The notes below the pieces were generated by a model. It searched no databases. It was given only the letters and a program-made list of their open reading frames with translations, and was not told where the DNA came from. From contig JAJPIV010000028.1 of the NCBI GenBank assembly GCA_021324595.1, positions 1 through 64,000 on the forward strand: 64,000 bases of DNA. The letters are read 5' to 3'. Origin of the DNA: Actinomycetota bacterium (lineage in GTDB: Bacteria > Actinomycetota > Actinomycetes > Streptosporangiales > Streptosporangiaceae). The position numbers and the translations under genes were made by a program. Below, piece by piece: positions 56,400 to 64,000 of the stretch; the first letter of the stretch is position 1; each line of letters opens with the position of its first letter.

Positions 56400-57479
56400 G
56401 TGCGCGGTGCGGTGCTCCGCTCGGTCGATGGCCTGATCGAGGTCCGTGACGACGTCGAGACGGTCGGCCCCGGGCCGGGGGAGGTGCTGATCAGGACCGG
56501 CGCGGCCGGGGTCTGCCACTCGGACCTGTCGGCGATGCGGGGCGGCCTGCCGCAGCCGATGCCGGCGATCCTGGGGCACGAGGCCGCCGGGGAGGTGATC
56601 GCCGCCGGGGAGGGCGTCACGGGGCTGGCCCCTGGTGACCGCGTGATCGCGAGCTGGCTGCCGCCCTGCGGCGCCTGCTCCTCCTGCCGCCGCGGGCAGC
56701 CCCACTTGTGCTCGGTCCACATGATGACCGCGTTCACCCGGCCCCGCTTCAGGCTGGGCGACACGCCGGTCTTCGGCATGGCCGGGTGCGGCGCGTTCGC
56801 CGAGCGGATGGTCGTGCCCGCGGACGGCGCGGTGAAGATCGCCGGCGACGTGCCGTTCGAGGTCGCGGCGCTGATCGGGTGCGGGGTGATGACCGGGGTG
56901 GGCGCGGTGATCAACACCGCCCGGGTCGAGCCGGGCGCCACGGTCGCGGTGGTCGGCTGCGGCGGCGTGGGGATCTCGGTGATCCAGGGCGCGCGCCTGT
57001 CCGGCGCCGCCGTGATCGCCGCGATCGACACCCATGAGGCCAAGCACGAGGTCGCGCGCCGGTTCGGGGCGACGCACGCCGCGCACCCGGACGCCCTGCC
57101 CGACCTGGCCGCGCAGGCCACCGGCGGGGAGGGCTTCGACTACGCGTTCGAGGTGGTCGGCCTGCCGCAGACGATCCGCACCGCGTGGTCCGCGGCCAGG
57201 CGCGGCGGCCTGGTGGTGATCGTCGGCGCCGGCCGGGCCGACGCGACCGTCGAGTTCACCCCGTTCGAGCTGCTCTTCGACGGCAAGCAGATGGCCGCGT
57301 CGCTGTACGGGTCGGCGGACGTGCGCCGCGACTACCACAGGCTGCTCGGGCTGTGGCGGGCCGGGCGGCTGGACCTGGAGGGAATGATCACCCGTCGGAT
57401 CACGCTCGACGACGTGCCCGGCGCGCTCGAGGCGCTCGGCTCCGGCGAGGTGGTCAGGCAGGTCGTCAGCTACGGGTGA
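56400..57479 (+). CDS. Zinc-dependent alcohol dehydrogenase, class III-like MDR
   Basis: 359 residues from GTG 56400 with AGGTGGG upstream. Catalytic zinc residues are in 'GVCHSDLSAMRG' and 'LGHEAAGEVI', structural zinc cysteines in 'CGACSSCRRGQPHLC', and the NAD-binding Rossmann motif is 'VVGCGGVGISVIQGARL'. The pattern resembles the NDMA- or mycothiol-dependent group of actinobacteria rather than simple ethanol dehydrogenases. It is convergent with the LLM oxidoreductase (10-base overlap), and no other pathway genes are adjacent. Confidence 0.88.
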   Translation: MRGAVLRSVDGLIEVRDDVETVGPGPGEVLIRTGAAGVCHSDLSAMRGGLPQPMPAILGHEAAGEVIAAGEGVTGLAPGDRVIASWLPPCGACSSCRRGQPHLCSVHMMTAFTRPRFRLGDTPVFGMAGCGAFAERMVVPADGAVKIAGDVPFEVAALIGCGVMTGVGAVINTARVEPGATVAVVGCGGVGISVIQGARLSGAAVIAAIDTHEAKHEVARRFGATHAAHPDALPDLAAQATGGEGFDYAFEVVGLPQTIRTAWSAARRGGLVVIVGAGRADATVEFTPFELLFDGKQMAASLYGSADVRRDYHRLLGLWRAGRLDLEGMITRRITLDDVPGALEALGSGEVVRQVVSYG

Positions 57480-58432
57480 AGCCCGCGGACGGCCTCGCGC
57501 GCGGTGATCCCCGGCGCGGGCAGCACCGCGATCACCGGCGTGTCCAGCCCGGCCGCCCGGTACTCGCGCACCCTGTCCCGGCACCGGGCCAGGTCGCCGT
57601 GGACCACCAGGTCGTCGACGACCTCGTCGGGGATGGCGGCCAGCGCCGCCTTGCGGTCGCCTCCCGCCCAGGCCCGCCGCATCGGCGCGAGCAGCTCGCC
57701 GCGGCCGAGCCAGTCGTGGAACGCCGCGTAGGCGGGCACGGTCAGGTAGGCGGCCAGCGCCCGCCGGCCGATCGCCCGGGCGGCCTCCGCATCCGCCGTC
57801 GGGCAGACGAAGATCCGCGCGATCAGCTCGCAGTCCGGGCCGGCCGCGGAGCGGACCTTCGGCACGTCGGCAGGGGAGAGCCAGTTGGTGATCGCCGCCC
57901 CGGCCTCGGCGGCGGCGAGCGCCAGCATCCGGGGGCGGAGCGCGGCCAGGGCGAGCGCGGGCGGCGTGGCGGGCGGGCGGTCCAGCCGGAACCCGTCCAC
58001 GCTGAACGTCGCGTACCGCTCGGTCACCTTCTCCCCGGCCAGCGCCGCCCGCAGGAACCTGAGCGTGTCCCGGGAGCGCTGGTAGGGCGCCTCGAAGCCG
58101 ATCGCGTTCCATCGCTCCACGACCACCGGGGTCGAGGTGCCGATCCCGAGCACGAACCGGCCCGGGGCCAGGTCGGCGAGGGTCGCGGCGGTCATCGCGA
58201 GCAGGGCCGGCCCCCGCGTGTAGATCGGCGCGATCGCCGTCCCGAGCCGCAGCCGCCCGCCCGCCCACTGTGACGCCAGCGCGAGCGGGGTGAACGCGTC
58301 GGCGCCGTTCAGCTCGGCTGACCACGCGTCGGTGTAGCCGAGGCCGTCCAGTTCCGCCACGATGCCGGCGTGCTCGCCCAGGGGCAGGTCGTGCAGCGGC
58401 AGCGTGATCCCCCATCGGCAGTCCGGTGCCAT
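57470..58432 (-). CDS. LLM-class F420-dependent oxidoreductase
   Basis: 320 residues. A luciferase-like TIM barrel: 'WGITLPLHDLPLGEHAGIVA', 'LRLGTAIAPIYTRGPALLAM', 'FVLGIGTSTPVVVERWNAIG', 'LALAALRPRMLALAAAEAGA' and a late 'DEVVDDLVVHGDLARCRDRV'. The GIG(T/S) segment and overall pattern suit coenzyme F420 rather than FMN. ATG at 58432 has GGAGGGAG before it; the track start 30 bases upstream lacks support. Substrate unknown. Confidence 0.88.
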   Translation of the reverse strand: MAPDCRWGITLPLHDLPLGEHAGIVAELDGLGYTDAWSAELNGADAFTPLALASQWAGGRLRLGTAIAPIYTRGPALLAMTAATLADLAPGRFVLGIGTSTPVVVERWNAIGFEAPYQRSRDTLRFLRAALAGEKVTERYATFSVDGFRLDRPPATPPALALAALRPRMLALAAAEAGAAITNWLSPADVPKVRSAAGPDCELIARIFVCPTADAEAARAIGRRALAAYLTVPAYAAFHDWLGRGELLAPMRRAWAGGDRKAALAAIPDEVVDDLVVHGDLARCRDRVREYRAAGLDTPVIAVLPAPGITAREAVRGLHP

Positions 58433-58505
58433 GCGCTCCCTCCGGTGCGAGCCTAGCGCCACGGGCGCCGGGCATGGCGCCGCGGCCCCGGGCGCGGCGG
58501 GGCGC

Positions 58506-59717
58506 TCAGTTGGCCAGCGCGAGCGTGGCTCCGGCCGGGTCGGCGAGCCGGTGCGGGCCCGGGTCGCCGGGGAACCTCGCCAGCTGCCCGCGGACGCGAG
58601 CCTTCGGCCCGTCCGGCCCGACCAGGATCGCGCCCTCGGCGCCGACGGCCACCAGCTCGCCGTCGACGCGCAGCAGCACCGGGCCGTCCCTGCTCGCCGA
58701 GACCGCGACCCGGCCCGCGGCGATCGCGCCGAGCACCGCCGCCGGCTCGGCCGCCTGGCTGAGCACCCAGGTCGTCGGCGAGCCGGGCGGCGCGTCTGAG
58801 CCGGGCCGGTGCCAGTCGCTCCCGCCGACCGCGGTCGCCCCCGGGTGCCAGGCGAGCCACCAGCTGAGCGGCGCCGTCCAGCGCAGGTCCAGCCAGCTCC
58901 AGTGCCACACCTCGATCAGCGGCGGGCGCTGGCGCATCGGCGCGGTCCAGCTCACCTGGCCGCCGTAGGGGTGGTTGACCGACAGCAGCCCGCCGCCCCG
59001 GCGGGTGGCCTCCAGCCAGGCGTCGGGCGGCTCGCGGAAGTCGACCCAGGGCAGCTCGCCGAGCGCGTTCGCGTGCCCGCGATCGGTGGTGAGCTCCTGG
59101 CCCGGCAGCAGCACGATCCCGTGCCGGGCCGCGGCGCCGGGCAGCTCGCGGTGGTGGCTGACCGTGTTGTGGTCGGTGACCGCGAGGAAGTCGAGCCCGC
59201 GCCCGGCGGCGAACCTGGCCAGCTCCGGCACGGTCATCACGCCATCGGAGTGGACCGTGTGGGCGTGCAGGTCCCCGGCCAGCCAGCGCATCCCGTCGGC
59301 GCCGGGCAGCGCCCGCGGCGCGGGGCGGTCGGCCGCCGGCGGCACCGGCTCGTCCCGCGCGCCCGGTTCCAGCCGCCCCGCGCGGCCGGCCACCTCGGTG
59401 ACCACCCGGTACGGCGCCCCGGCGGGGGGGATCTGGTGCAGCCCGATCACCACCTGCCAGGTGCCCGGCTCCAGCTCGCCGGGCAGGTAGCCGGGGGTGG
59501 CCGACCAGGCCGTGATCACGAACGACCGGCGCGCGCCGCCCGACCAGCCGCGGAACCCGGCCGGGCCGAGGCAGCCGAGGTCGAGGACGGCCCCGGAGGC
59601 GTCATAGTCGAGATCCACCCGGAGCGCCGCCGCCCCGGGCGGCACGTCGAACGGCAGGTAGTGCCACGCCGAGGCGCACCGGTCCTCGATCGTCCACACC
59701 CCGGAATGCTCGGCCAT
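58506..59717 (-). CDS. CehA/McbA-family PHP-domain metallohydrolase
   Basis: 403 residues. An N-terminal beta-sandwich-like region (about 1-130) precedes the PHP hydrolase domain with metal-binding motifs 'GDLHAHTVHSDGVMTVPELA', 'LAVTDHNTVSHHRELPG', 'LLPGQELTTDRGHANAL', 'LLSVNHPYGGQVSW' and 'ATAVGGSDWHRPGS'. The family includes carbaryl hydrolase-type esterases, but most members have unknown phosphoester or ester substrates. ATG at 59717; the next start, on the other strand, is 77 bases away. Confidence 0.88.
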   Translation of the reverse strand: MAEHSGVWTIEDRCASAWHYLPFDVPPGAAALRVDLDYDASGAVLDLGCLGPAGFRGWSGGARRSFVITAWSATPGYLPGELEPGTWQVVIGLHQIPPAGAPYRVVTEVAGRAGRLEPGARDEPVPPAADRPAPRALPGADGMRWLAGDLHAHTVHSDGVMTVPELARFAAGRGLDFLAVTDHNTVSHHRELPGAAARHGIVLLPGQELTTDRGHANALGELPWVDFREPPDAWLEATRRGGGLLSVNHPYGGQVSWTAPMRQRPPLIEVWHWSWLDLRWTAPLSWWLAWHPGATAVGGSDWHRPGSDAPPGSPTTWVLSQAAEPAAVLGAIAAGRVAVSASRDGPVLLRVDGELVAVGAEGAILVGPDGPKARVRGQLARFPGDPGPHRLADPAGATLALAN

Positions 59718-59793
59718 GCCTTCTGTCTACACGAACCGCCGGCCCGGACCGCCCGCGCGAGGTGCCTTCCGCCGCGGCGGGTACATCACCGGC

Positions 59794-60057
59794 ATGAGGG
59801 GCGACCGGGTCGAGATCGTGGTGGACGCCGGCGGGGTGACGAAGACCTACGACGTCGTCGCCACCCGCGCGGGCAGGCGCGTCGAGGTGGTCTCCCGGCG
59901 CGGCCTGATCGAGGTGAGCGAGCTGACCCGGGGCGGGACGGCGGTGCGGACCGCCCGGTTCATGGCCAGCCGGGTGATCGCGCTGGTCGAGCACCCGGCG
60001 CCGCGCACCCGGGCGCGGCGCGCACCCGGGCGCGGCGCGGGCGCGGCCACGGCCTAG
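59794..60057 (+). CDS. Small conserved hypothetical protein
   Basis: 87 residues from ATG 59794. 'MRGDRVEIVVDAGGVTKTYD' and 'SELTRGGTAVRTARFMASRV' recall a small actinobacterial protein that recurs with changed N-terminal strands; no function is known to me. The C-terminus is an Arg/Ala repeat ('RTRARRAPGRGAGAA'). The longer track start at 59716 overlaps the divergent PHP gene start and is not supported. Confidence 0.65.
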   Translation: MRGDRVEIVVDAGGVTKTYDVVATRAGRRVEVVSRRGLIEVSELTRGGTAVRTARFMASRVIALVEHPAPRTRARRAPGRGAGAATA

Positions 60058-60140
60058 GGTCCGCCCCGTGGGCCCGGCCTTTCCCGCGCCGGTTGCCGGG
60101 GCGCCCGGCAAGAGGGCCGCGGCGGAGCCGTCCGCACGCT

Positions 60141-60170
60141 CCTGACCAGCGAAGATGGCCCCTGGTCAGG
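60141..60170. terminator. Hairpin between the small gene and the glutamate-cysteine ligase-like gene
   Basis: cctgaccag, a 12-base spacer, then ctggtcagg form a perfect 9-bp inverted repeat 84 bases after the small gene and 64 bases before the next start. Terminator or operator; no T-tract follows. Confidence 0.45.
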
Positions 60171-60233
60171 CCGGTCCTTCCATGTAAGTGTGGGTAGGTA
60201 GCGGCTAGGTCGTTGCCGCGCATGGAGGGTCTG

Positions 60234-61712
60234 ATGGGTAGGGATGTGCCGGCGATCACGATCAGCCGCCGGGACAAGCGAGCGTACCGGGAGAAGGTGC
60301 GAAGCTGCCTCGACGTGCTCGCGCGCATGCTGCACGAATCTCGCTTCGAGGCCGGCCCGCCGCAGGCGGGCCTGGAGATCGAGTTCAATATCGTGGACGC
60401 GGCAGGGCGCGCCGCGATGGCCAACGCCGAGGTGCTCGCCGCCATCGCCGACCCGGCGTGGGCGAACGAGCTCGGCCGGTTCAACGTGGAGCTGAGCGTG
60501 GAGCCAGCGGTCCTGTCAGGCGAGGTGTTCACCTCGCTGGAGGCGACGCTGCGCGGGATCCTGGCCAAGGCCGGCGAGCGCGCGGAGTCGACCGGCAACC
60601 GGCTGGTGATGGTGGGCATCCTGCCGACCCTGCGGGCGGAGGACCTCGGGGACCACGCGTTCTCGCCGAACCCCCGGTACCGCCTGCTGAACGACCAGAT
60701 CCTCGCGGCGCGGGGCGAGGAGACCCGGCTGAGCATCGGCGGCGCCGAGCCCTTGCTGCTGTACGTGGACAACATCCTGCCGGAGGCGGCCGGCACGAGC
60801 GTGCAGTGCCACCTGCAGGTCAGCCCGGAGGCGTTCGCCAGCTACTGGAACGCGGCCCAGGCGATCGCCGGGATCCAGGTGGCGCTCGCGGCCAACTCTC
60901 CGTACCTGTTCGGACACGAACTGTGGCGGGAGACCAGGATCACGCTGTTCGAGCAGTCGACCGACACCAGGCCGCAGGAGCTGAAGGAGCAGGGGGTCCG
61001 GCCGCGGGTCTGGTTCGGCGACCGGTGGATCACCTCGGTGTTCGACCTGTTCGAGGAGAACCTGCGGTACTTCCCCGCGCTGCTCCCGCTGAGCGAGGAG
61101 GCCGACCCGCTCGCCGTGCTCGAGCGCGGCGAGACGCCCGACCTGGCCGAGCTGACCCTGCACAACGGCACGATCTGGCGGTGGAACCGCCCGGTGTATG
61201 CGGTGGTCGACGGCACGCCGCACCTGCGCGTGGAGAACCGGGTGCTGCCGGCCGGGCCGACGGTGACGGACGTGGTGGCGAACGCGGCGTTCTACTACGG
61301 CCTGGTGCATGAGCTGGCCGAGGCCGAGCGCCCGGTCTGGTCGCAGATGTCGTTCTCCGCCGCTGCGGCGAACCTGCGGGCCGGGGCCAAGCACGGCCTG
61401 GACGCGGAGGTCTACTGGCCCGGGTTCGGGGTGGTCCGGGCCGGCGAGCTGGTGCTGCGCGTGCTGCTGCCGCTGGCGGCGAGCGGCCTGGCGCGGTGGG
61501 GGATCGACCGCGCCGATGCCCGCCGGCTGCTCTCGGTGATCGAGCAGCGCTGCCTGACCGGCCGGAACGGGGCCGCGTGGCAGGTCGCCGCGGTGCGCCG
61601 GCTCCACAAGCGGGGGGTGGCCGACCGGGACGAGGCGCTCACGCTCATGACGCAGCGCTACATCGAGGCGATGGAAGCGGGCGATCCGGTGCACACCTGG
61701 CCGTTGCCGTGA
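60234..61712 (+). CDS. Glutamate-cysteine ligase-like protein (GCS2 family)
   Basis: 492 residues, cytoplasmic ATP-grasp-unrelated GCS2 fold enzyme that would join glutamate and an amine or cysteine. 'AGLEIEFNIVDAAGRAAMAN', 'GRFNVELSVEPAVLSGEVF', 'AAGTSVQCHLQVSPEAFASY', 'LALAANSPYLFGHELWRETR' type segments and 'LHNGTIWRWNRPVYAVVDG' match the longer actinobacterial GCS2 branch. ATG 60234 has GGAGGG before it; ATG 60222 and TTG 60213 are alternatives. No ergothioneine or mycothiol genes are adjacent, so the true substrate is open. Confidence 0.85.
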   Translation: MGRDVPAITISRRDKRAYREKVRSCLDVLARMLHESRFEAGPPQAGLEIEFNIVDAAGRAAMANAEVLAAIADPAWANELGRFNVELSVEPAVLSGEVFTSLEATLRGILAKAGERAESTGNRLVMVGILPTLRAEDLGDHAFSPNPRYRLLNDQILAARGEETRLSIGGAEPLLLYVDNILPEAAGTSVQCHLQVSPEAFASYWNAAQAIAGIQVALAANSPYLFGHELWRETRITLFEQSTDTRPQELKEQGVRPRVWFGDRWITSVFDLFEENLRYFPALLPLSEEADPLAVLERGETPDLAELTLHNGTIWRWNRPVYAVVDGTPHLRVENRVLPAGPTVTDVVANAAFYYGLVHELAEAERPVWSQMSFSAAAANLRAGAKHGLDAEVYWPGFGVVRAGELVLRVLLPLAASGLARWGIDRADARRLLSVIEQRCLTGRNGAAWQVAAVRRLHKRGVADRDEALTLMTQRYIEAMEAGDPVHTWPLP

Positions 61713-61824
61713 GCGAGCCGGCTCTCCCGCCCGGCGCCCGCCCACCGCGCGACGGGCCCCTCGGCGCCGCCGGCCGCCTGTGCTCTCAGGCCGGGTAAGC
61801 GATCCGGGAGCGTACCTGCGCGGG

Positions 61825-63264
61825 CTAGCCCTTGCCGTCGGGCAGGTACCAGCGGTGCGGCGCGATCAGCTGCCGCGCCGACGCCGGCCCCCAGCCGCCC
61901 GGCTCGTAGGGCTCGGCCGGCGGCGGCGACTCCAGCAGCGCAGTGGCCACCTCCCACAGCCGCTCGATCTCGTCGGACCTGGTGAACAGCGACTGGTCGC
62001 CGAGCATGGCCTCCAGGATCAGCCGCTCGTAACCCTCCAGGCCGTGCATCTTGTGGAAGGAGTCGGCGTACCTGAAGGTCATCTCGACCTCGCGGAGCCG
62101 CATGTGCGGGCCCGGCTCCTTGGTCAGGAACCGGACCGCGATCCAGCCCGGATCGTCGAAGTCGATCACGATCTCGTTGGCGCGCTGGCTCTCCCGCGTC
62201 TTGGCGCTCACCGGGAACATGCGCAGCACCGGCTCCTTGAGCCCGAGCACGATCACCTGCCGGCGCTGCGCCATCGACTTGCCCGAGCGCAGGTAGAACG
62301 GCACTCCCGCCCACCGCCAGTTGTCGATCTCCACCTTCAGCGCGGTGAAGGTCTCGGTCTGCGAACCGGGCGCCACCCCGGGCTCGCTCCGGTATCCGAT
62401 GTACTGGCCGCGGACGACCCTGGCGGGGTCCAGGGGCCGCAGCGCCTGGAAGACCTTGGACTTCTCGTCCCGCAGGCACTTCGCGGACAGCGACGTCGGC
62501 GGTTCCATCGCCACGAAGCCGAGCACTTGGAACAGGTGAGTGATGATCATGTCGCGGAACGTGCCGGTCCCTTCGAAGAAGCCGGCCCGGCCCTCGATGC
62601 CAATGGTCTCCGGCACGTCGATCTGCACGTGGGAGATGTGGTCCCGGTTCCAGATCGGCTCGAACAGGCCGTTGGCGAAGCGCAGCGCGAGGATGTTGTC
62701 GACCGACTCCTTGCCGAGGAAGTGGTCGATCCGGAACACCTGCTCCTCGGCGAAGACCGCGTGGACCGCCGCGGTGAGCTCCTGGCAGGAGCGCAGGTCG
62801 GTGCCGAACGGCCTCTCGATGATGACCCGGGCGTTCTCCGCCAGCCCGGTCTGGCCGAGCATGGCGACGACCGGCGCGAAGGCCGACGGCGGGACGGCGA
62901 GGTGGAACAGGCGCCGTGGGTTCCCGCCGATCGCCTCGCTGGCCACGGCGATCGCCTCGGCCAGCGGCTTGGGGTCGTCGGGGTCGGCGGAGCCGAAGCT
63001 GAGCCTGCTCTCGAACGCCTGCCAGGCCGCGCCGGTGGGGCTGGCCAGGCCGAACTGGGCGACAGAGGACCGGGCGTGGGCGCGGAACTGGTCCTCGCTC
63101 ATCGCGAACCGCGCGGGCGCGGTGCCGATCACCCGGTACCCGTCGGGCAGCAGGCCGGACTTGGCCAGGTGGAACAGGCCGGGCAGCAGCTTGCGCCTGG
63201 CCAGGTCGCCGGTCGCGCCGAACAGCACGATGATGTGGTCGTCGGGGCGGGAGTTCGCGGGCAT
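61825..63264 (-). CDS. zwf: Glucose-6-phosphate 1-dehydrogenase
   Basis: First enzyme of the oxidative pentose phosphate pathway, oxidising glucose-6-phosphate with NAD(P). The nucleotide motif is 'VLFGATGDLARRKLLPGLF', the active-site signature 'FRIDHFLGKESVDNILALRF' (His general base), and 'NWRWAGVPFYLRSGKSM' and 'MHGLEGYERLILEAMLGDQS' lie in the C-terminal domain. 479 residues, normal. No opcA, tal or tkt genes are adjacent in the window, so this may be a second zwf outside the usual tkt-tal-zwf-opcA operon. The TauE-type gene lies just upstream on the same strand. Confidence 0.95.
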   Translation of the reverse strand: MPANSRPDDHIIVLFGATGDLARRKLLPGLFHLAKSGLLPDGYRVIGTAPARFAMSEDQFRAHARSSVAQFGLASPTGAAWQAFESRLSFGSADPDDPKPLAEAIAVASEAIGGNPRRLFHLAVPPSAFAPVVAMLGQTGLAENARVIIERPFGTDLRSCQELTAAVHAVFAEEQVFRIDHFLGKESVDNILALRFANGLFEPIWNRDHISHVQIDVPETIGIEGRAGFFEGTGTFRDMIITHLFQVLGFVAMEPPTSLSAKCLRDEKSKVFQALRPLDPARVVRGQYIGYRSEPGVAPGSQTETFTALKVEIDNWRWAGVPFYLRSGKSMAQRRQVIVLGLKEPVLRMFPVSAKTRESQRANEIVIDFDDPGWIAVRFLTKEPGPHMRLREVEMTFRYADSFHKMHGLEGYERLILEAMLGDQSLFTRSDEIERLWEVATALLESPPPAEPYEPGGWGPASARQLIAPHRWYLPDGKG

Positions 63265-63297
63265 GACTCATAGTGGCATGCGCGGCCCGTGCCGCGA

Positions 63298-64000
63298 TCA
63301 CAGCGCGGCCAGGGACCGGGCTGCCGTGTAGGCGGCGACCGCGATGAGGAGCCAGGTGAACCAGCGTGTCAGCGTCGCGGCCGGCACTCGTCCGGCGATC
63401 CGGGTCCCGAGGAGCACGCCGGTGATGCCCGCGACGGTGAACGGGATGGCGACCCGCCAGTCGACGCCGCCGCCCTCCAGCCGGAAGGCCAGCCCCTCGG
63501 CCGAGCTCACCGCGATCACGAGCAGGGAGGTGCCGACGGCGACCGGCATCTCGTAGCCGAGCGCGAGCACGAGCGCCGGCACGATCACGAACCCCCCGCC
63601 CACGCCGAAGAGCCCGGTGAGGAAGCCGACCGCGCTGCCGGCGATCACCATCCGCAGGACCGTGCCCGCCCTGGCAGGGAGTCGCCGGGGCGCCATCGCG
63701 GCGGGCGCCGCCGCGGCCGGCTGCGCGCCTTCCTCTCCCGCCCGGGTGGGCGGGCCGGCCGGTGGCCGGCCGGGCGTCCGGTCATGCCTACCCCCGCCGG
63801 CTCGCCGCGGGGTGCCCGCCTGGCGCCGGCGCATCCGCCACGCCGCCGCCACGATCAGCCCTGAGAACGCCAGGAGCAGCACGTCGCCGGGCACGTCCCG
63901 GTTGAGCAGCGATCCGAGGAAGGAGCCGGCGATCCCGACCAGGCCGAAGCCGAGGCCGGACCAGAACCGCACCCGCCCGGCCCGGAGGTGACCCGCCATC
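63298..64000 (-). CDS. TauE/SafE-family sulfite/anion exporter (5' end outside window)
   Basis: The visible part has hydrophobic segments 'GLGFGLVGIAGSFLGSLL', 'VLLLAFSGLIVAAAW', then after a Pro/Ala loop 'MVIAGSAVGFLTGLFGVGGG', 'FVIVPALVLALGYEMPVAVG', 'TVAGITGVLLGTRIAGRV' and 'FTWLLIAVAAYTAARSL'. 'GLFGVGGGFVIVPALV' is the second half-repeat signature of the family. The first half-repeat is missing and the frame is open to the edge, so the ATG at 63999 is probably internal. Substrate unknown. Confidence 0.88.
   Translation of the reverse strand, partial: MAGHLRAGRVRFWSGLGFGLVGIAGSFLGSLLNRDVPGDVLLLAFSGLIVAAAWRMRRRQAGTPRRAGGGRHDRTPGRPPAGPPTRAGEEGAQPAAAAPAAMAPRRLPARAGTVLRMVIAGSAVGFLTGLFGVGGGFVIVPALVLALGYEMPVAVGTSLLVIAVSSAEGLAFRLEGGGVDWRVAIPFTVAGITGVLLGTRIAGRVPAATLTRWFTWLLIAVAAYTAARSLAAL

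Overview
The window is one contiguous stretch of a very GC-rich chromosome from an actinomycete (Actinomycetota). Third codon positions are almost all G or C, GTG starts are common, and genes overlap as ATGA or GTGA. The order mtnA-mtrA-mtrB-lpqB-hpf-LuxR regulator-winged helix protein-secA matches the Streptomyces type of order. An AdnAB nuclease, F420-type oxidoreductase, SoxR and PF04672 (DUF574) methyltransferases also fit a filamentous, non-mycobacterial actinomycete. I cannot assign a genus. I saw no tRNA, rRNA, CRISPR array, insertion sequence or prophage.

Layout. 1-14 kb is a conserved core: a membrane protein cut by the window edge, methionine salvage (mtnA), the MtrA/MtrB/LpqB cell-envelope signalling operon, ribosome hibernation factor, a NarL-type regulator, a YcaQ-like DNA glycosylase and SecA. 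14-19 kb holds an Rv3235-like protein, MoeZ and an orphan mycosin-like subtilase with its membrane partner. 19-26.3 kb is DNA repair: an alkyltransferase-like protein followed by the AdnA/AdnB helicase-nuclease pair. 26-33.5 kb is metabolic: M20 dipeptidase, NADH pyrophosphatase, and a divergent threonine-to-glycine cluster (threonine aldolase against tdh-kbl), then a flavin reductase.

From 28.8 to 43.8 kb intact genes alternate with broken ones. The remnants are a TetR C-terminus, a thiolase N-terminus, a thiolase C-terminus, an enoyl-CoA hydratase C-terminus, a chimeric acyl-CoA dehydrogenase and a serine/threonine kinase. Together they look like the dispersed remains of a fatty-acid or steroid beta-oxidation locus. 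Between them sit an anti-sigma-like ATPase, an HTH-TPR regulator, a DUF574 methyltransferase, a divergent pair made of a possible cysteine-protease-fold protein and a serpin, a Tat-exported Dyp peroxidase and a metal-receptor-like protein. SoxR follows, with a palindrome resembling a SoxR box.

44.9-51.8 kb holds small membrane proteins, a secreted propeller-like protein, and an unrecognised 686-residue protein paired with a methyltransferase. This pair is the best candidate here for an undescribed system. 51.9-64 kb holds an amidohydrolase, a GH26-like lipoprotein, an ABC-2 exporter, an alcohol dehydrogenase, an LLM oxidoreductase, a PHP hydrolase, a glutamate-cysteine ligase-like enzyme, Zwf and an edge-cut TauE-type transporter. 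Short tandem repeats are unusually frequent across the window, both inside genes and starting at stop codons.
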